The notes beneath the pieces are model-generated. The model was not told where the DNA came from. It worked only from the letters and a program-made list of their open reading frames with translations, and searched no databases. The translations under genes and the position numbers were made by a program. Positions 31,888 to 39,781 of a stretch of 41,085 nucleotides of DNA are shown piece by piece (position 1 is the first letter of the stretch; every line of letters starts with the position of its first letter). Source of the stretch: Saccharothrix sp. (GTDB taxonomy: Bacteria > Actinomycetota > Actinomycetes > Mycobacteriales > Pseudonocardiaceae); assembly GCF_031180885.1 (NCBI RefSeq), contig NZ_JAPSLK010000069.1:1-41085 (forward strand), in the 5' to 3' direction.

Positions 31888-32385
31888 CTACGACGTGGGA
31901 CCCTCGAAGTGCCGCAACCACTCCGCCAAGATCCGCTCCAACACAAGCGCATCCTCGGGGTCGACCAGGTCCAGCAACCGCCGCTCGTTGGCCATGTGCT
32001 CGGTGAACGCCCGGTCGATGACCCGCAGACCGGCCGCCGTCAACGCGACCACCCGCCGCCGCCCGTCCGACCCCTCGGACCGCCGCGTCACCAACCCGTC
32101 GCGCTCCAGCCGGTCGATCCGCTTGGTGATCGCCCCCGTCGTGACCATGGTGTGCTGCGCCAACTCACCCGGCGCCCGCTCGTAGGGCGGCCCCGCCCGC
32201 CGCAGCGCCGCGAGCACGTCGAACTCCCCCTCGCCCAACCCATGCCGGCGGTACACGACGGTCAACTGCTCGGTCAACACCGCGGCAAGCCGGTGCAGAC
32301 GCCCGATGACAGCCTGCGGCGAGACGTCGACATCAGGACGTTCCCGCGCCCATTCGGCCTGGATACGGGCCACGCGATCGGTCAC
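31888..32385 (-). CDS. MarR-family transcriptional regulator
   Basis: Protein of 165 aa. Winged HTH APGELAQHTMVTTGAITKRIDRLERDGLVTRR with the wing SEGSDGRRRVVALT. The GTG start has TATAGT (32397-32392) 6 bases upstream and no Shine-Dalgarno sequence, so it is probably leaderless. It shares a compact promoter region containing two palindromes with a divergent EamA transporter. It likely regulates that gene, itself and perhaps the downstream MFS gene. Confidence 0.9.
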   Translation of the reverse strand: MTDRVARIQAEWARERPDVDVSPQAVIGRLHRLAAVLTEQLTVVYRRHGLGEGEFDVLAALRRAGPPYERAPGELAQHTMVTTGAITKRIDRLERDGLVTRRSEGSDGRRRVVALTAAGLRVIDRAFTEHMANERRLLDLVDPEDALVLERILAEWLRHFEGPTS

Positions 32386-32391
32386 CCGCCC

Positions 32392-32431
32392 ACTATACCT
32401 TCCACGGAAGCTATATTGTCTTCCGTGGAAG
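32392..32431. promoter_or_regulatory. symmetric divergent leaderless promoter with two MarR-type palindromes
   Basis: CTTCCACGGAAG (32399-32410) and CTTCCGTGGAAG (32420-32431) are each near-palindromes and are reverse complements of each other. TATAGT (32397-32392, minus) lies 6 bases before the MarR GTG. TATATT (32412-32417, plus) lies 7 bases before the EamA GTG, and that GTG is inside the second palindrome. Confidence 0.72.
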
Positions 32432-33423
32432 CTACCTCCCGGTGGGCGGTCCTCACGGCCGTCGCGCCGATCGCCTGGGGCTCGACCTACTACGTCACGC
32501 ACCACTTCCTGCCCGCCGACAGCCCGCTGTGGGGCTCGGCCCTGCGCGCCCTCCCCGCCGGACTCCTGCTGCTCGCGGTGCGCCGCGAACTCCCGCGCGG
32601 GGACTGGTGGTGGCGCTCGCTCGTGCTGGGAACCTTGAACATGGGCGCGTTCTTCGCACTGGTCTACGTCTCCGCCCAACTCCTCCCAACCAGCCTGGCC
32701 TCCACGGTCATGGCCCTGTCCCCCGCCGTGATGATGGCGTTGGCATGGCTCGCCCTGGCCGAACGACCCCACATCCTCGCCGTCACCGGCGCAGTGATCG
32801 GCATCGGTGGCGTGGTCCTGATGTTCGCGACAGGCATCGACGCGTTCAACCCGCTCGGGCTCGCCGCCGCGACCGCCGCGATGCTGATGTCCGCGTTCGG
32901 CCACATCCTGACCAAGAAATGGGGCGCCACAGCGAACGTCCTGTCCGTCACGTCGTGGCAGCTCATCGCCGGCGGCCTGGTCCTGGCCGCCGCCGCACTG
33001 GCAACCGAGAGCGCTTTCCCACCACTCACGCCCAGCAGCACCGCCGCGTTCACCTACGTGGCCGTGGTCGCAACGGCGGTCGCGTTCGCCGCGTGGTTCA
33101 CCGGTCTGCGCCACCTGGACGCGGGCGCGGTGGGCTTGATCGGCCTGCTCAACCCGGTCACCGGCGTCGTGCTGGGCATGGTCGTGGGCGGCGAACTCCT
33201 GACGGCACACCAGTTCCTCGGCCTAGCCCTGGTCCTGACCGGCGTACTGCTCGGCCAACCCGCGGTCCGCCGCCTGAAGCGCCCGGTCACACCGCGACTT
33301 CGGCGGCCGGCCGGTCTTGTTCGACCGACCGGCGAGCGCGCAGATCCGGCAGCAGCGTCAGCAGACCCGCCACCGCCATCCCCGCACCCAGCCACAACGG
33401 CGCGCGCAGACCGAACGCCGTGA
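32425..33423 (+). CDS. EamA/DMT-family transporter
   Basis: Protein of 332 aa with ten predicted helices in two EamA repeats (PIAWGSTYYVTHHFLPADSPLWGSALRALPAG, then SWQLIAGGLVLAAAAL). The EamA part ends near residue 290 (LLGQPAVRRLKRPV). The last ~44 residues are Pro/Ala/Arg-rich and encoded opposite the 3' end of the convergent MFS gene (137-base overlap), so they are probably accidental. Start: GTG inside a MarR-type palindrome, 7 bases after TATATT, leaderless. Confidence 0.86.
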   Translation: MEATSRWAVLTAVAPIAWGSTYYVTHHFLPADSPLWGSALRALPAGLLLLAVRRELPRGDWWWRSLVLGTLNMGAFFALVYVSAQLLPTSLASTVMALSPAVMMALAWLALAERPHILAVTGAVIGIGGVVLMFATGIDAFNPLGLAAATAAMLMSAFGHILTKKWGATANVLSVTSWQLIAGGLVLAAAALATESAFPPLTPSSTAAFTYVAVVATAVAFAAWFTGLRHLDAGAVGLIGLLNPVTGVVLGMVVGGELLTAHQFLGLALVLTGVLLGQPAVRRLKRPVTPRLRRPAGLVRPTGERADPAAASADPPPPSPHPATTARADRTP

Positions 33424-34462
33424 TCAGCAGCCCGCCGACCGACGAGCCGATGATGATCCCGAGCGTGATGAACGACGTGTGCACGGTGTTCACCAGCGAC
33501 CGGGCGTTGCCGGCCCGCCGGACCCTGGTCGCCATCGCCGGGTTCATGGTCACACCGACCAAGCCGATCCCCAGCACGGCCGCCACGGCCGGCGCCTTCG
33601 CGTCCGCGAGAACGGCGAAACCGGCCAGGAACACGGTGTTGAGCGCCAGGCCGACCACGAGGACGGGCAGGGTGTGGCGGTCGGCGAGCCGGCCCACGAC
33701 CGTGTTGCCGATCAGGGTGGCCGCGCCGTATGCGATGAGCAGCACGGGCACGGTGCCGGTCGCGAAGCCCGTGACCTGGGTGAGGATCGGGTTGAAGTAG
33801 CTGAACGCGGCGAAGGTCGCGCCGATCACCAGCGTGCTGGTGGACAGCACCCGCCAGAGCCGCGGGCTGCGGAAGACGGTCAGTTCCTCCTTGAGGTTGC
33901 CGCCGTTCTGGGCGCGTTCGACGTCCGGCACGCCGAGCGCGGTCGCGATCGCGGCGAGCACGGCGACGCCGGTGATGACCCAGAACGCGGTGCGCCAACC
34001 GTGGTGCTCACCGATGAGGGTGGAAAACGGCAGGCCGAGCAGGGTGCCCAGCATCAACCCGTTGAGCGCGACCGAGACCGCCCGTCCGCTCACCTCCGGG
34101 CGGGTGAGCTGGAAGCACAGGGTGATCGCGACGCCGAAGAAGGCTTGCGTGGTGACGCCGGTGAGCACGCGGGCGACCAGCATGACGGCGTAGGTCGGCG
34201 CGGCGGCGGCCAGGGCGTTGCCCAGGACGAACGCCGCGAACAACACCATGAGCGCCCGCTTCGGGCGCAGCCGCATGAGGGCGACGGCGAGGACCGGGCC
34301 GCCGAAGGTCATCGCGACGGCGAACGCGGTGATCAGGTAGCCGATCTGCGGGATGGTGACGTCGAGTCCGGCGGCCATCTGCGGCATCAGGCCGGCGACG
34401 ACGAACTCGCTGGTGACCATGGCGAAGACGCCGATGGCGACGACGTACACGGCACGTGGCAC
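33287..34462 (-). CDS. MFS transporter, DHA1 (AraJ/Cml-like) type
   Basis: Protein of 391 aa. VVAIGVFAMVTSEFVVAGLMPQMAAGLDV in helix 1, VALMRLRPKRALM in the loop 2-3 motif, and RVLTGVTTQAFFGVAITL in helix 4 (motif B Arg) match DHA1 drug:H+ antiporters of the AraJ/chloramphenicol efflux type. GTG start with GGGGGAAC about 7 bases upstream. TTGGATTGATCAGTAC before it resembles a site before the next gene, a TetR regulator, which suggests shared control. Confidence 0.87.
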   Translation of the reverse strand: MPRAVYVVAIGVFAMVTSEFVVAGLMPQMAAGLDVTIPQIGYLITAFAVAMTFGGPVLAVALMRLRPKRALMVLFAAFVLGNALAAAAPTYAVMLVARVLTGVTTQAFFGVAITLCFQLTRPEVSGRAVSVALNGLMLGTLLGLPFSTLIGEHHGWRTAFWVITGVAVLAAIATALGVPDVERAQNGGNLKEELTVFRSPRLWRVLSTSTLVIGATFAAFSYFNPILTQVTGFATGTVPVLLIAYGAATLIGNTVVGRLADRHTLPVLVVGLALNTVFLAGFAVLADAKAPAVAAVLGIGLVGVTMNPAMATRVRRAGNARSLVNTVHTSFITLGIIIGSSVGGLLITAFGLRAPLWLGAGMAVAGLLTLLPDLRARRSVEQDRPAAEVAV

Positions 34463-34477
34463 GGTGGTTCCCCCGTT

Positions 34478-34493
34478 TTGGATTGATCAGTAC
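34478..34493. promoter_or_regulatory. candidate TetR site before the MFS gene
   Basis: TTGGATTGATCAGTAC resembles TTGGACTGATTGTTTC found on the other strand upstream of the TetR gene (35149-35164): TTGGAYTGAT is shared. Confidence 0.35.
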
Positions 34494-34530
34494 ATAATCA
34501 GGGCGGCACAAAGGCCGCGGTTGGCTCGTC

Positions 34531-35127
34531 TCAGACGATCAGGGCGTCCAACGCGGTCACGGCGATCCCTTCGAGCACCTCACGGTCCGCGCCACCCTGC
34601 CCGGCGACCCGGATGCCGGCGACGACGGAGTTGAGGAAGCGCGCGAACTGCTCGGCGTCACGACTCGTCCGGATCTCCCCGTCCCGCTGCCCCTGCTCGA
34701 TCACCGCCCGCAACGCCGCGATCCGACGATCGTGGTCCCGGTCGATCACCCGAGCCGCCTCGGGATCGGTGTCACCCAGCTCGACGACGGTGTTGACGGT
34801 GAGACACCCGATCCCCCGCCCACCACGCCGGTTCTCCTCCTCCCCGGCGAGGACGAGTTCGAGCAGCGCGCGGATGCGGCCGAGCGGGCTCCTCCCCGAA
34901 TCTTCGAGGATCTGGAGCTGGCGCGCGGACATCGCTTCGGCGTAGCGGGAGAGGGCGCGGGTGAACAGTTCGTGCTTGCTGGTGAAGGTGTTGTAGATGC
35001 TGCTGCGGCCCAGACCGGTGGCCTCGCACAGGTCCTGGGTGGAGGTGGCGTGGTAGCCGTTGACCCAGAAGGCGCGCATGGCGGCGTCGAGCGCGCGCTC
35101 TTCGTCGAAGTTCTTCGGTCGGGCCAC
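34531..35127 (-). CDS. TetR-family transcriptional regulator
   Basis: Protein of 198 aa. HTH reads STQDLCEATGLGRSSIYNTFTSKHELF at residues ~28-54. The C-terminal domain carries RGIGCLTVNTVVELGDTDPEAARV, a motif of the TetR_C_11/16-type ligand domain common in regulators of DHA1 pumps and NAD(P)-dependent enzymes. GTG start; no ATG is available nearer the conserved N-terminus. It lies upstream of and co-oriented with the MFS gene, and divergent from an AhpD-like gene. Confidence 0.88.
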   Translation of the reverse strand: MARPKNFDEERALDAAMRAFWVNGYHATSTQDLCEATGLGRSSIYNTFTSKHELFTRALSRYAEAMSARQLQILEDSGRSPLGRIRALLELVLAGEEENRRGGRGIGCLTVNTVVELGDTDPEAARVIDRDHDRRIAALRAVIEQGQRDGEIRTSRDAEQFARFLNSVVAGIRVAGQGGADREVLEGIAVTALDALIV

Positions 35128-35148
35128 GTGGGTGACGCTAGCAGTTCT

Positions 35149-35164
35149 GAAACAATCAGTCCAA
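35149..35164. promoter_or_regulatory. candidate TetR site before the TetR/AhpD-like genes
   Basis: On the minus strand it reads TTGGACTGATTGTTTC and contains the short dyad CTGA-TTGTT-TCAG. Related to the site at 34478-34493. Confidence 0.35.
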
Positions 35165-35213
35165 TACGAGGTTGAGCACCATTTCCCCATCGCCACGCCG
35201 CTACGGTTCTCCC

Positions 35214-35783
35214 ATGGCACACATCGACCTGGGCGTCGACGAGACCCTCCTGCCCGGCATCACGGGCCTCCTGACCTACCGCCCGGAGACCGCGGGACCG
35301 CTCAACCAGCTGGCCGAGGTGCTGCTGCGCGGGCCGAACTCGCTGTCCCGAGGCGAACGCGAACTGATCGCGGCCCACGTGTCGGGCCTGAACGAGTGCG
35401 GGTTCTGCCACAACTCCCACGCCGCCTTCGCCGCCGCGCAACTGGACGAGGGCATGGACCTGGTGACCCAGGCGTGCACCAACCCGGCCACCGCCCCCAT
35501 CTCCCCCAAGCTGCGCGCCCTTCTGGCGATCGCCACCGCCGTCCAGTCCTCCGGCCGCAAGGTGACCGAGGACTTGGTGGCGTCGGCCCGTGCCGAGGGC
35601 GCGACCGACGTGGAGATCCACGACACCGTCCTGATCGCCGCGGCGTTCTGCATGTACAACCGCTACGTGGACGGCCTGGGCACCCTGGCCCCAACCGACC
35701 CCGCAGCCTACGAAACCTCAGCCACCCACATCGTGACCCACGGGTACGCCACCGCGCCCAGCCCGGATCACACCAACGTGTGA
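35214..35783 (+). CDS. carboxymuconolactone decarboxylase/AhpD-like peroxidase-related protein
   Basis: Protein of 189 aa. LSRGERELIAAHVSGLNECGFCHNSHAAFA is the AhpD/CMD core with E-C-x2-C-x3-H, the proton relay and redox-active dithiol of alkylhydroperoxidase D-type proteins. A second half (KVTEDLVASARAEGATDVEIHDTVLIAAAFCMYNRYVDG) completes the fold. The ATG at 35214 was preferred to a TTG at 35172; TACGGT lies 6 bases before it, a leaderless pattern. Probably peroxide or alkyl hydroperoxide defence, and possibly regulated by the divergent TetR. Confidence 0.85.
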   Translation: MAHIDLGVDETLLPGITGLLTYRPETAGPLNQLAEVLLRGPNSLSRGERELIAAHVSGLNECGFCHNSHAAFAAAQLDEGMDLVTQACTNPATAPISPKLRALLAIATAVQSSGRKVTEDLVASARAEGATDVEIHDTVLIAAAFCMYNRYVDGLGTLAPTDPAAYETSATHIVTHGYATAPSPDHTNV

Positions 35784-35852
35784 CATGCAGATTCCGCGAC
35801 TTTTCCCGCGGTCGCGCGTCCCGTGAACAAGGAGCGCGGCACAACGGCCCCC
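35781..35852 (-). repeat. dispersed element, copy B
   Basis: Reverse-complement relative of 29918-30010. Includes the hairpin CCGCGAC...GTCGCG and a conserved CCCGTGAACAAGGAGCGCGG block. It begins in the TGA of the AhpD-like gene. Confidence 0.75.
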
Positions 35853-36096
35853 TCCCGCATCACGGCCCCACACCCACCCCCGCCGCTCCGCCCCCGCAGG
35901 CCGCCCCGCCGGACATCCGCACTGGACCGGCGGCCCCAGACCACGCCGGCGCGGCGGCATGACGGCGGTACCACGGGATCGCGGCCGGGTGGAGGGATCG
36001 CGGGAGTCGAGGATGCCGCGGGGTGGTGCGACGGTGGTGCGGCCGGTGGCAGCTTGTGGTGGGGCTGGCACCGGCCGCGTGCCGTCCGTCGTCGGG
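35784..36096. other. convergent non-coding gap between the AhpD-like and phospholipase genes
   Basis: After the dispersed element the sequence is low-complexity C-rich (35860-35960), then GGTGG/GCGG-rich. Frames crossing it show no family features. No further gene is called. Confidence 0.5.
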
Positions 36097-38628
36097 TCAC
36101 CAGCCCAACGGGATCACCTCAGCCGCCGACGTCCACGGACCACGGCCACCGGCCTCGGTCAAAGCGCGCAAGCGCACGTACCTCGTCTCCACAGGCCACA
36201 ACCGGACAGTCTTCTGGCTGGCATCGTCCGCAAACGTGCCCGTCGCGACCGCCGTCCCCCAGTTGACCCCATCCGCGCTGACGTAGATCTCGTACCGGCC
36301 CACCCGACCGTTCGCCCCACCGTCCTGGCGCGGCAAGTACGCCACGGCGGTCAGGGTGCGGGTCGTGCCAAGGTCCAGGTGGATCTCGTGCGGCAACGGG
36401 TCGGGGGTGCCGGACCACTTCGTGTGCCAGTGGGTGCTCGGCTTGCCGTCGGCGGCGTTGGTGCCCGTGCCGTTCTCGCCGGACGTCTCCTGGCTGTCCA
36501 CGAACTTCACCGTGCGCGGCAGCGGCGAAGACCCCATCACCGGGTCGCTGGTGCTCTCCGCACCCGTCTCCACGTGGCCGGCGAAGCGGCGGGCGAAGCC
36601 GTCGGGACCGGTCACGGTCAAGTCGTACCAACCGTTCATGCCACCGCCGACGGAGAACCAGTCCTCCTTGGTCGCACCCGGGTCCGCGGTGTAGGTCCAC
36701 GGGCCGCCGCCGCGGTTGTCGGCTCGCACGGTCAGCGTGCACGACTTGCCGCCGGCGTTGGTCATCGACAGCCACACCACGCCGTCACCCTCGCGCAGCA
36801 CGACCTCGGGGTTGGGGTTGCCCGACGTCGTCGCGGTGGCCCGGTTGCCGGCGAAGCGGCGGAGGAAACCGTTGGGACCCACCACGTTCAGGTCGTACGC
36901 ACCGGTCGGCGTGCCGGCCTGCCAGTAGTCCGACAGGGTCTTCCCGGCCTCGACCGTGTACCGCCACGGCCCGTCGGTGCGAAAAGCGTTGGCGTAGACG
37001 TAGAAGTGCGCGCCGGCGGTGCCGGTGTTGGTGAAGTCGATCCAGAACTTCTCCGCCGTCACCCGACCGGACACCGTGAACCGGTACGGCAGCGGACGGG
37101 CCGTGCGGACGCCGGCTTCCTGCACCGGCATGGTCTGCACGGCGGGCGGGGTCGGCGAGGTCGGGCGCGGGCCGTCCGTGGGTACGGGGGTCGGCAGGGA
37201 CGGGTACGGCGCGGTGGCCGTGGTGGTGTCCAGGGTCGAGGTCAGGTCGCCGCACACCGCGCGCCGCCACGGCGAGATGTTCGGCTCGGCGACCCCGGTC
37301 CACTTCTCCAGCAGCCGCAGGACCGACGTGTGGTCGAACACCTCCGAGCACACCTTGCCGCCGCGGCTCCACGGCGACACCACGAGCATGGGCACCCGCT
37401 GGCCCAGGCCGATCGGCGCGGACAGGTAGATCTCGTCGGTGGTCGGCACCGTGGACAGACCATCCGAAGTGGACACAGGCGGCGCGGGTTGCGGGATGTG
37501 GTCGAAGAACCCGTCGTTCTCGTCGTAGTTGAGCAGGAACACGGTCTTGTTCCACACCTCGGGCTTGGACGCCAGCGCGTCCAGCACCTGCTTCACCAGC
37601 TCGGCGCCGGTGTTCGGACCCCAGTCCGGGTGCTCGCTCTGCGACTCCGGCGCCACCACCCACGACACCGCCGGCAACCGCCCCGCGTCGACGTCCGCCT
37701 TGAACGCCGCCGCCAGCCGCCCCGGCCGCTCCCGCGCCAAACCCCGGTCGTACAGGGAGCGCTCCGCCGGGCTCAACGTCGCCAGCCCCTGGTTCAACTG
37801 GGCCAGCAGCTCGTTCTGCCGGGTGACCGACGCCGACGCCAGCGCGTAGTAGAAGTACTCCAGCTTGGTGTACGGCTTGCCCGCCGAGTCCTTGGTCAGC
37901 GCCAACGCCTTGCGCCCCACGGCGAGGAACGACGCGAAGTAGTCCAGCGAGTTGTCGCCGTAGTTGTCCCACTCCTGGTACACCCGCCACGACTTGCCGG
38001 CGGCTTGGAGCCGTTCGGCGTAGCTGGTCCACGTGTAGCCGGTGTGGCCCGGGTTCTGCCAGCTGTCGTTGCCGATGGCGCGTTTGGTGGTGCCGGGTTC
38101 GTAGCCGATCGTGCCGGAGAACAGGTAGAACCGGTTCGGGTTGGTCGGCCCGGCCTCGGAGCAGTGGTAGGCGTCGCAGATGGTGAAGGCGTCGGCGAGG
38201 GCGTGGTAGAACGGCAGGGCGGCGCGGTCCAGGTAGGTCATGGTCCGCACGCCCTTCTGCGGGATCCACTGGTCGTGCCGGCCGTTGTTCCAGGCGGCGT
38301 GGCCGTCGGACCAGCCGTGCGGGGTGCCGGACATGAACTCGTCGTCGACCCGGTAGGGCAGGACGTAGCCGGTGCCGTTGGGCTGGCGGAACACCGGGTT
38401 GCCGCTGGGCAGGCGGATCGCGGTCGGGTCGTTGAACCCGCGCACGCCGCGCAGGGTGCCGAAGTAGTGGTCCAGGGACCGGTTCTCCTGCATGAAGACG
38501 ACGACGTGGCCGATCGTCTCCAGACCACCGGTCGGCGCTTCCATGGCGAGGGCTCGGCGGAGGCTGTCGGGCAGCAGGGCGAGCCCGGAGCCGGCAGCCG
38601 CCGCTTTGAGCAGGTCACGACGTTTCAT
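36097..38628 (-). CDS. Tat-exported phosphocholine-specific phospholipase C with C-terminal discoidin-like domain
   Basis: Secreted enzyme of 843 aa. MKRRDLLKAAAAGSGLALLP is a Tat signal. The phosphoesterase domain follows: IGHVVVFMQENRSLDHYFGTL (metal-binding Asn/Glu region), CDAYHCSEAGPTNPNR, LLNYDENDGFFDH and PMLVVSPWSRGG. Two copies of the bacterial PLC C-terminal domain then run from ~500 to ~700 (WIDFTNTGTAGAHFYVYANA; VVWLSMTNAGGKSCTLTV). The last ~140 residues (STHWHTKWSG, HEIHLDLGTTRTLTAVAYLP) are an F5/8 type C sugar/lipid-binding fold, which is extra to the usual ~690-aa enzyme. GAGGAG lies 7 bases before the ATG. Probably phosphate-starvation controlled. Confidence 0.92.
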   Translation of the reverse strand: MKRRDLLKAAAAGSGLALLPDSLRRALAMEAPTGGLETIGHVVVFMQENRSLDHYFGTLRGVRGFNDPTAIRLPSGNPVFRQPNGTGYVLPYRVDDEFMSGTPHGWSDGHAAWNNGRHDQWIPQKGVRTMTYLDRAALPFYHALADAFTICDAYHCSEAGPTNPNRFYLFSGTIGYEPGTTKRAIGNDSWQNPGHTGYTWTSYAERLQAAGKSWRVYQEWDNYGDNSLDYFASFLAVGRKALALTKDSAGKPYTKLEYFYYALASASVTRQNELLAQLNQGLATLSPAERSLYDRGLARERPGRLAAAFKADVDAGRLPAVSWVVAPESQSEHPDWGPNTGAELVKQVLDALASKPEVWNKTVFLLNYDENDGFFDHIPQPAPPVSTSDGLSTVPTTDEIYLSAPIGLGQRVPMLVVSPWSRGGKVCSEVFDHTSVLRLLEKWTGVAEPNISPWRRAVCGDLTSTLDTTTATAPYPSLPTPVPTDGPRPTSPTPPAVQTMPVQEAGVRTARPLPYRFTVSGRVTAEKFWIDFTNTGTAGAHFYVYANAFRTDGPWRYTVEAGKTLSDYWQAGTPTGAYDLNVVGPNGFLRRFAGNRATATTSGNPNPEVVLREGDGVVWLSMTNAGGKSCTLTVRADNRGGGPWTYTADPGATKEDWFSVGGGMNGWYDLTVTGPDGFARRFAGHVETGAESTSDPVMGSSPLPRTVKFVDSQETSGENGTGTNAADGKPSTHWHTKWSGTPDPLPHEIHLDLGTTRTLTAVAYLPRQDGGANGRVGRYEIYVSADGVNWGTAVATGTFADDASQKTVRLWPVETRYVRLRALTEAGGRGPWTSAAEVIPLGW

Positions 38629-38685
38629 GCACATCTCCTCGTCCAAGCAGGGCGGCGCGGGGCGATGCTGGATGCGCGGAGTTAA

Positions 38686-38729
38686 GCAGAAGTGACGATT
38701 AGCGAGCAATAGTGAACAAGTAGGTGACC
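38686..38729 (-). promoter_or_regulatory. candidate PHO (PhoP) box upstream of phospholipase C
   Basis: Minus strand carries four direct units GGTCACC, GTTCACT, GCTCGCT and GTCACTT spaced 12, 10 and 11 bases apart, close to the 11-base direct-repeat units of actinobacterial PhoP boxes (consensus GTTCACC). It begins about 58 bases before the start codon. Confidence 0.45.
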
Positions 38730-38737
38730 ATTACCGA

Positions 38738-39433
38738 TCAGGCGACCTCCGCCAGCGGCACTCGGACGGACAGGAACCTCGACCGGCGACGCAGCCGGAA
38801 GCCCAGCGACTCGTACAGCCGGATGGCGTTGGTGTTGTCCGCCGAGGCGTGCAAGAGCGGCACCTCACCCCGCTCACGGATACCGTGCGCGACCGCCAGC
38901 ACCAGCCGCGCGGCCAGCCCTTGCCCACGGAACGCGGCGTCCGTGCACACCGCGCTGATCTCGGTCCATCCCGGCGGACGCATGCGCTCCCCCGCCATCG
39001 CAACCAGCCGCCCTTCACGCCGGATGCCGAGGTAGGTGCCGAGCTCGATGGTGCGCGACCGGAACGGTCCAGGCTGCGTGCGCTCCACCAGCGCCAACAT
39101 CTCCGGCACGTCCGCAGCCGTCAACCGCACCGCTTCCTCATCCGGCGCAGCGTCGACCCCGTCATCCACCAACTGCACACCCTCACCCCGCCACTCCACC
39201 TCCCACCCCGACGGCGGCTCCAGTTCCAGATTCGTAACCGCCACCGACCCACCCGGCCCGGCGAGCTCGGCGATGTCCCGCCAGACCCGCTCATCGGGCT
39301 GGGGCGGGAAGGCCACGAACGGGGCGACGTCCGGCTGGTAACGCACCACCTGCCCGTGCCACTCGGCGAAACGGGCGTGGTGACCGCGCAACGATTCCCA
39401 CGCCGGAAAGTCCAGTGGCTCCAGTGGTGACAT
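38738..39433 (-). CDS. GNAT-family N-acetyltransferase
   Basis: Protein of 231 aa. The N-terminal half is family-specific (WHGQVVRYQPDVAPFVAFPP). The GNAT fold occupies the C-terminal ~130 residues, with the acetyl-CoA loop VCTDAAFRGQGLAARLV and HASADNTNAIRLYESLGF. This resembles FR47-like acetyltransferases. Upstream of and co-oriented with the phospholipase gene, but separated by 109 bases with a putative PHO box. Acceptor unknown. Confidence 0.88.
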   Translation of the reverse strand: MSPLEPLDFPAWESLRGHHARFAEWHGQVVRYQPDVAPFVAFPPQPDERVWRDIAELAGPGGSVAVTNLELEPPSGWEVEWRGEGVQLVDDGVDAAPDEEAVRLTAADVPEMLALVERTQPGPFRSRTIELGTYLGIRREGRLVAMAGERMRPPGWTEISAVCTDAAFRGQGLAARLVLAVAHGIRERGEVPLLHASADNTNAIRLYESLGFRLRRRSRFLSVRVPLAEVA

Positions 39434-39530
39434 GCCCGCCCTCCGTTGTTCGCAAACGGCCGAATCATCCGTTAGCCCCACGGACCTGTCCACCCACTTC
39501 CACATCCTGAACACGGTTGCGGCCGAGTGA

Positions 39531-39702
39531 GAGCATCAAACAAGCGCAAGATCACGTCACGAGCGCAAGATCGCCGAACACCGGCAAGATCCTCTCGCGA
39601 CGGTGAGATGCTCTTACCCAGGTAGAGATCACCTCAGGCAGGTAAGACCCTCTAACCAGGGTGAGAGGACCTCACAGACCTCACAGACCTCACGGGTCCT
39701 CA
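39531..39702 (+). repeat. 19-bp degenerate tandem array, nine units
   Basis: Units beginning GATC, GATG, GACC or GAGG start at 39531, 39550, 39569, 39588, 39607, 39627, 39646, 39665 and 39684 (as CAGACC), a period of 19 with a single 20. Units end in CAA, TGA, TAA or TCA. Early units share CGCAA/GGCAA; later ones share CCTCA and GGTRA. Confidence 0.75.
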
Positions 39703-39781
39703 CCGCAGGCCGAAAATGTCGTACCCCAATGGGACAATGGAGACGGGGACCGGAGGCCGGCACTGCGCAGACGAGGGCTAG

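Noticed and set aside
35959..38685. 908-codon plus-strand open frame
   Set aside because: Exact antisense of the phospholipase C gene, which has unmistakable domains and a Tat signal.
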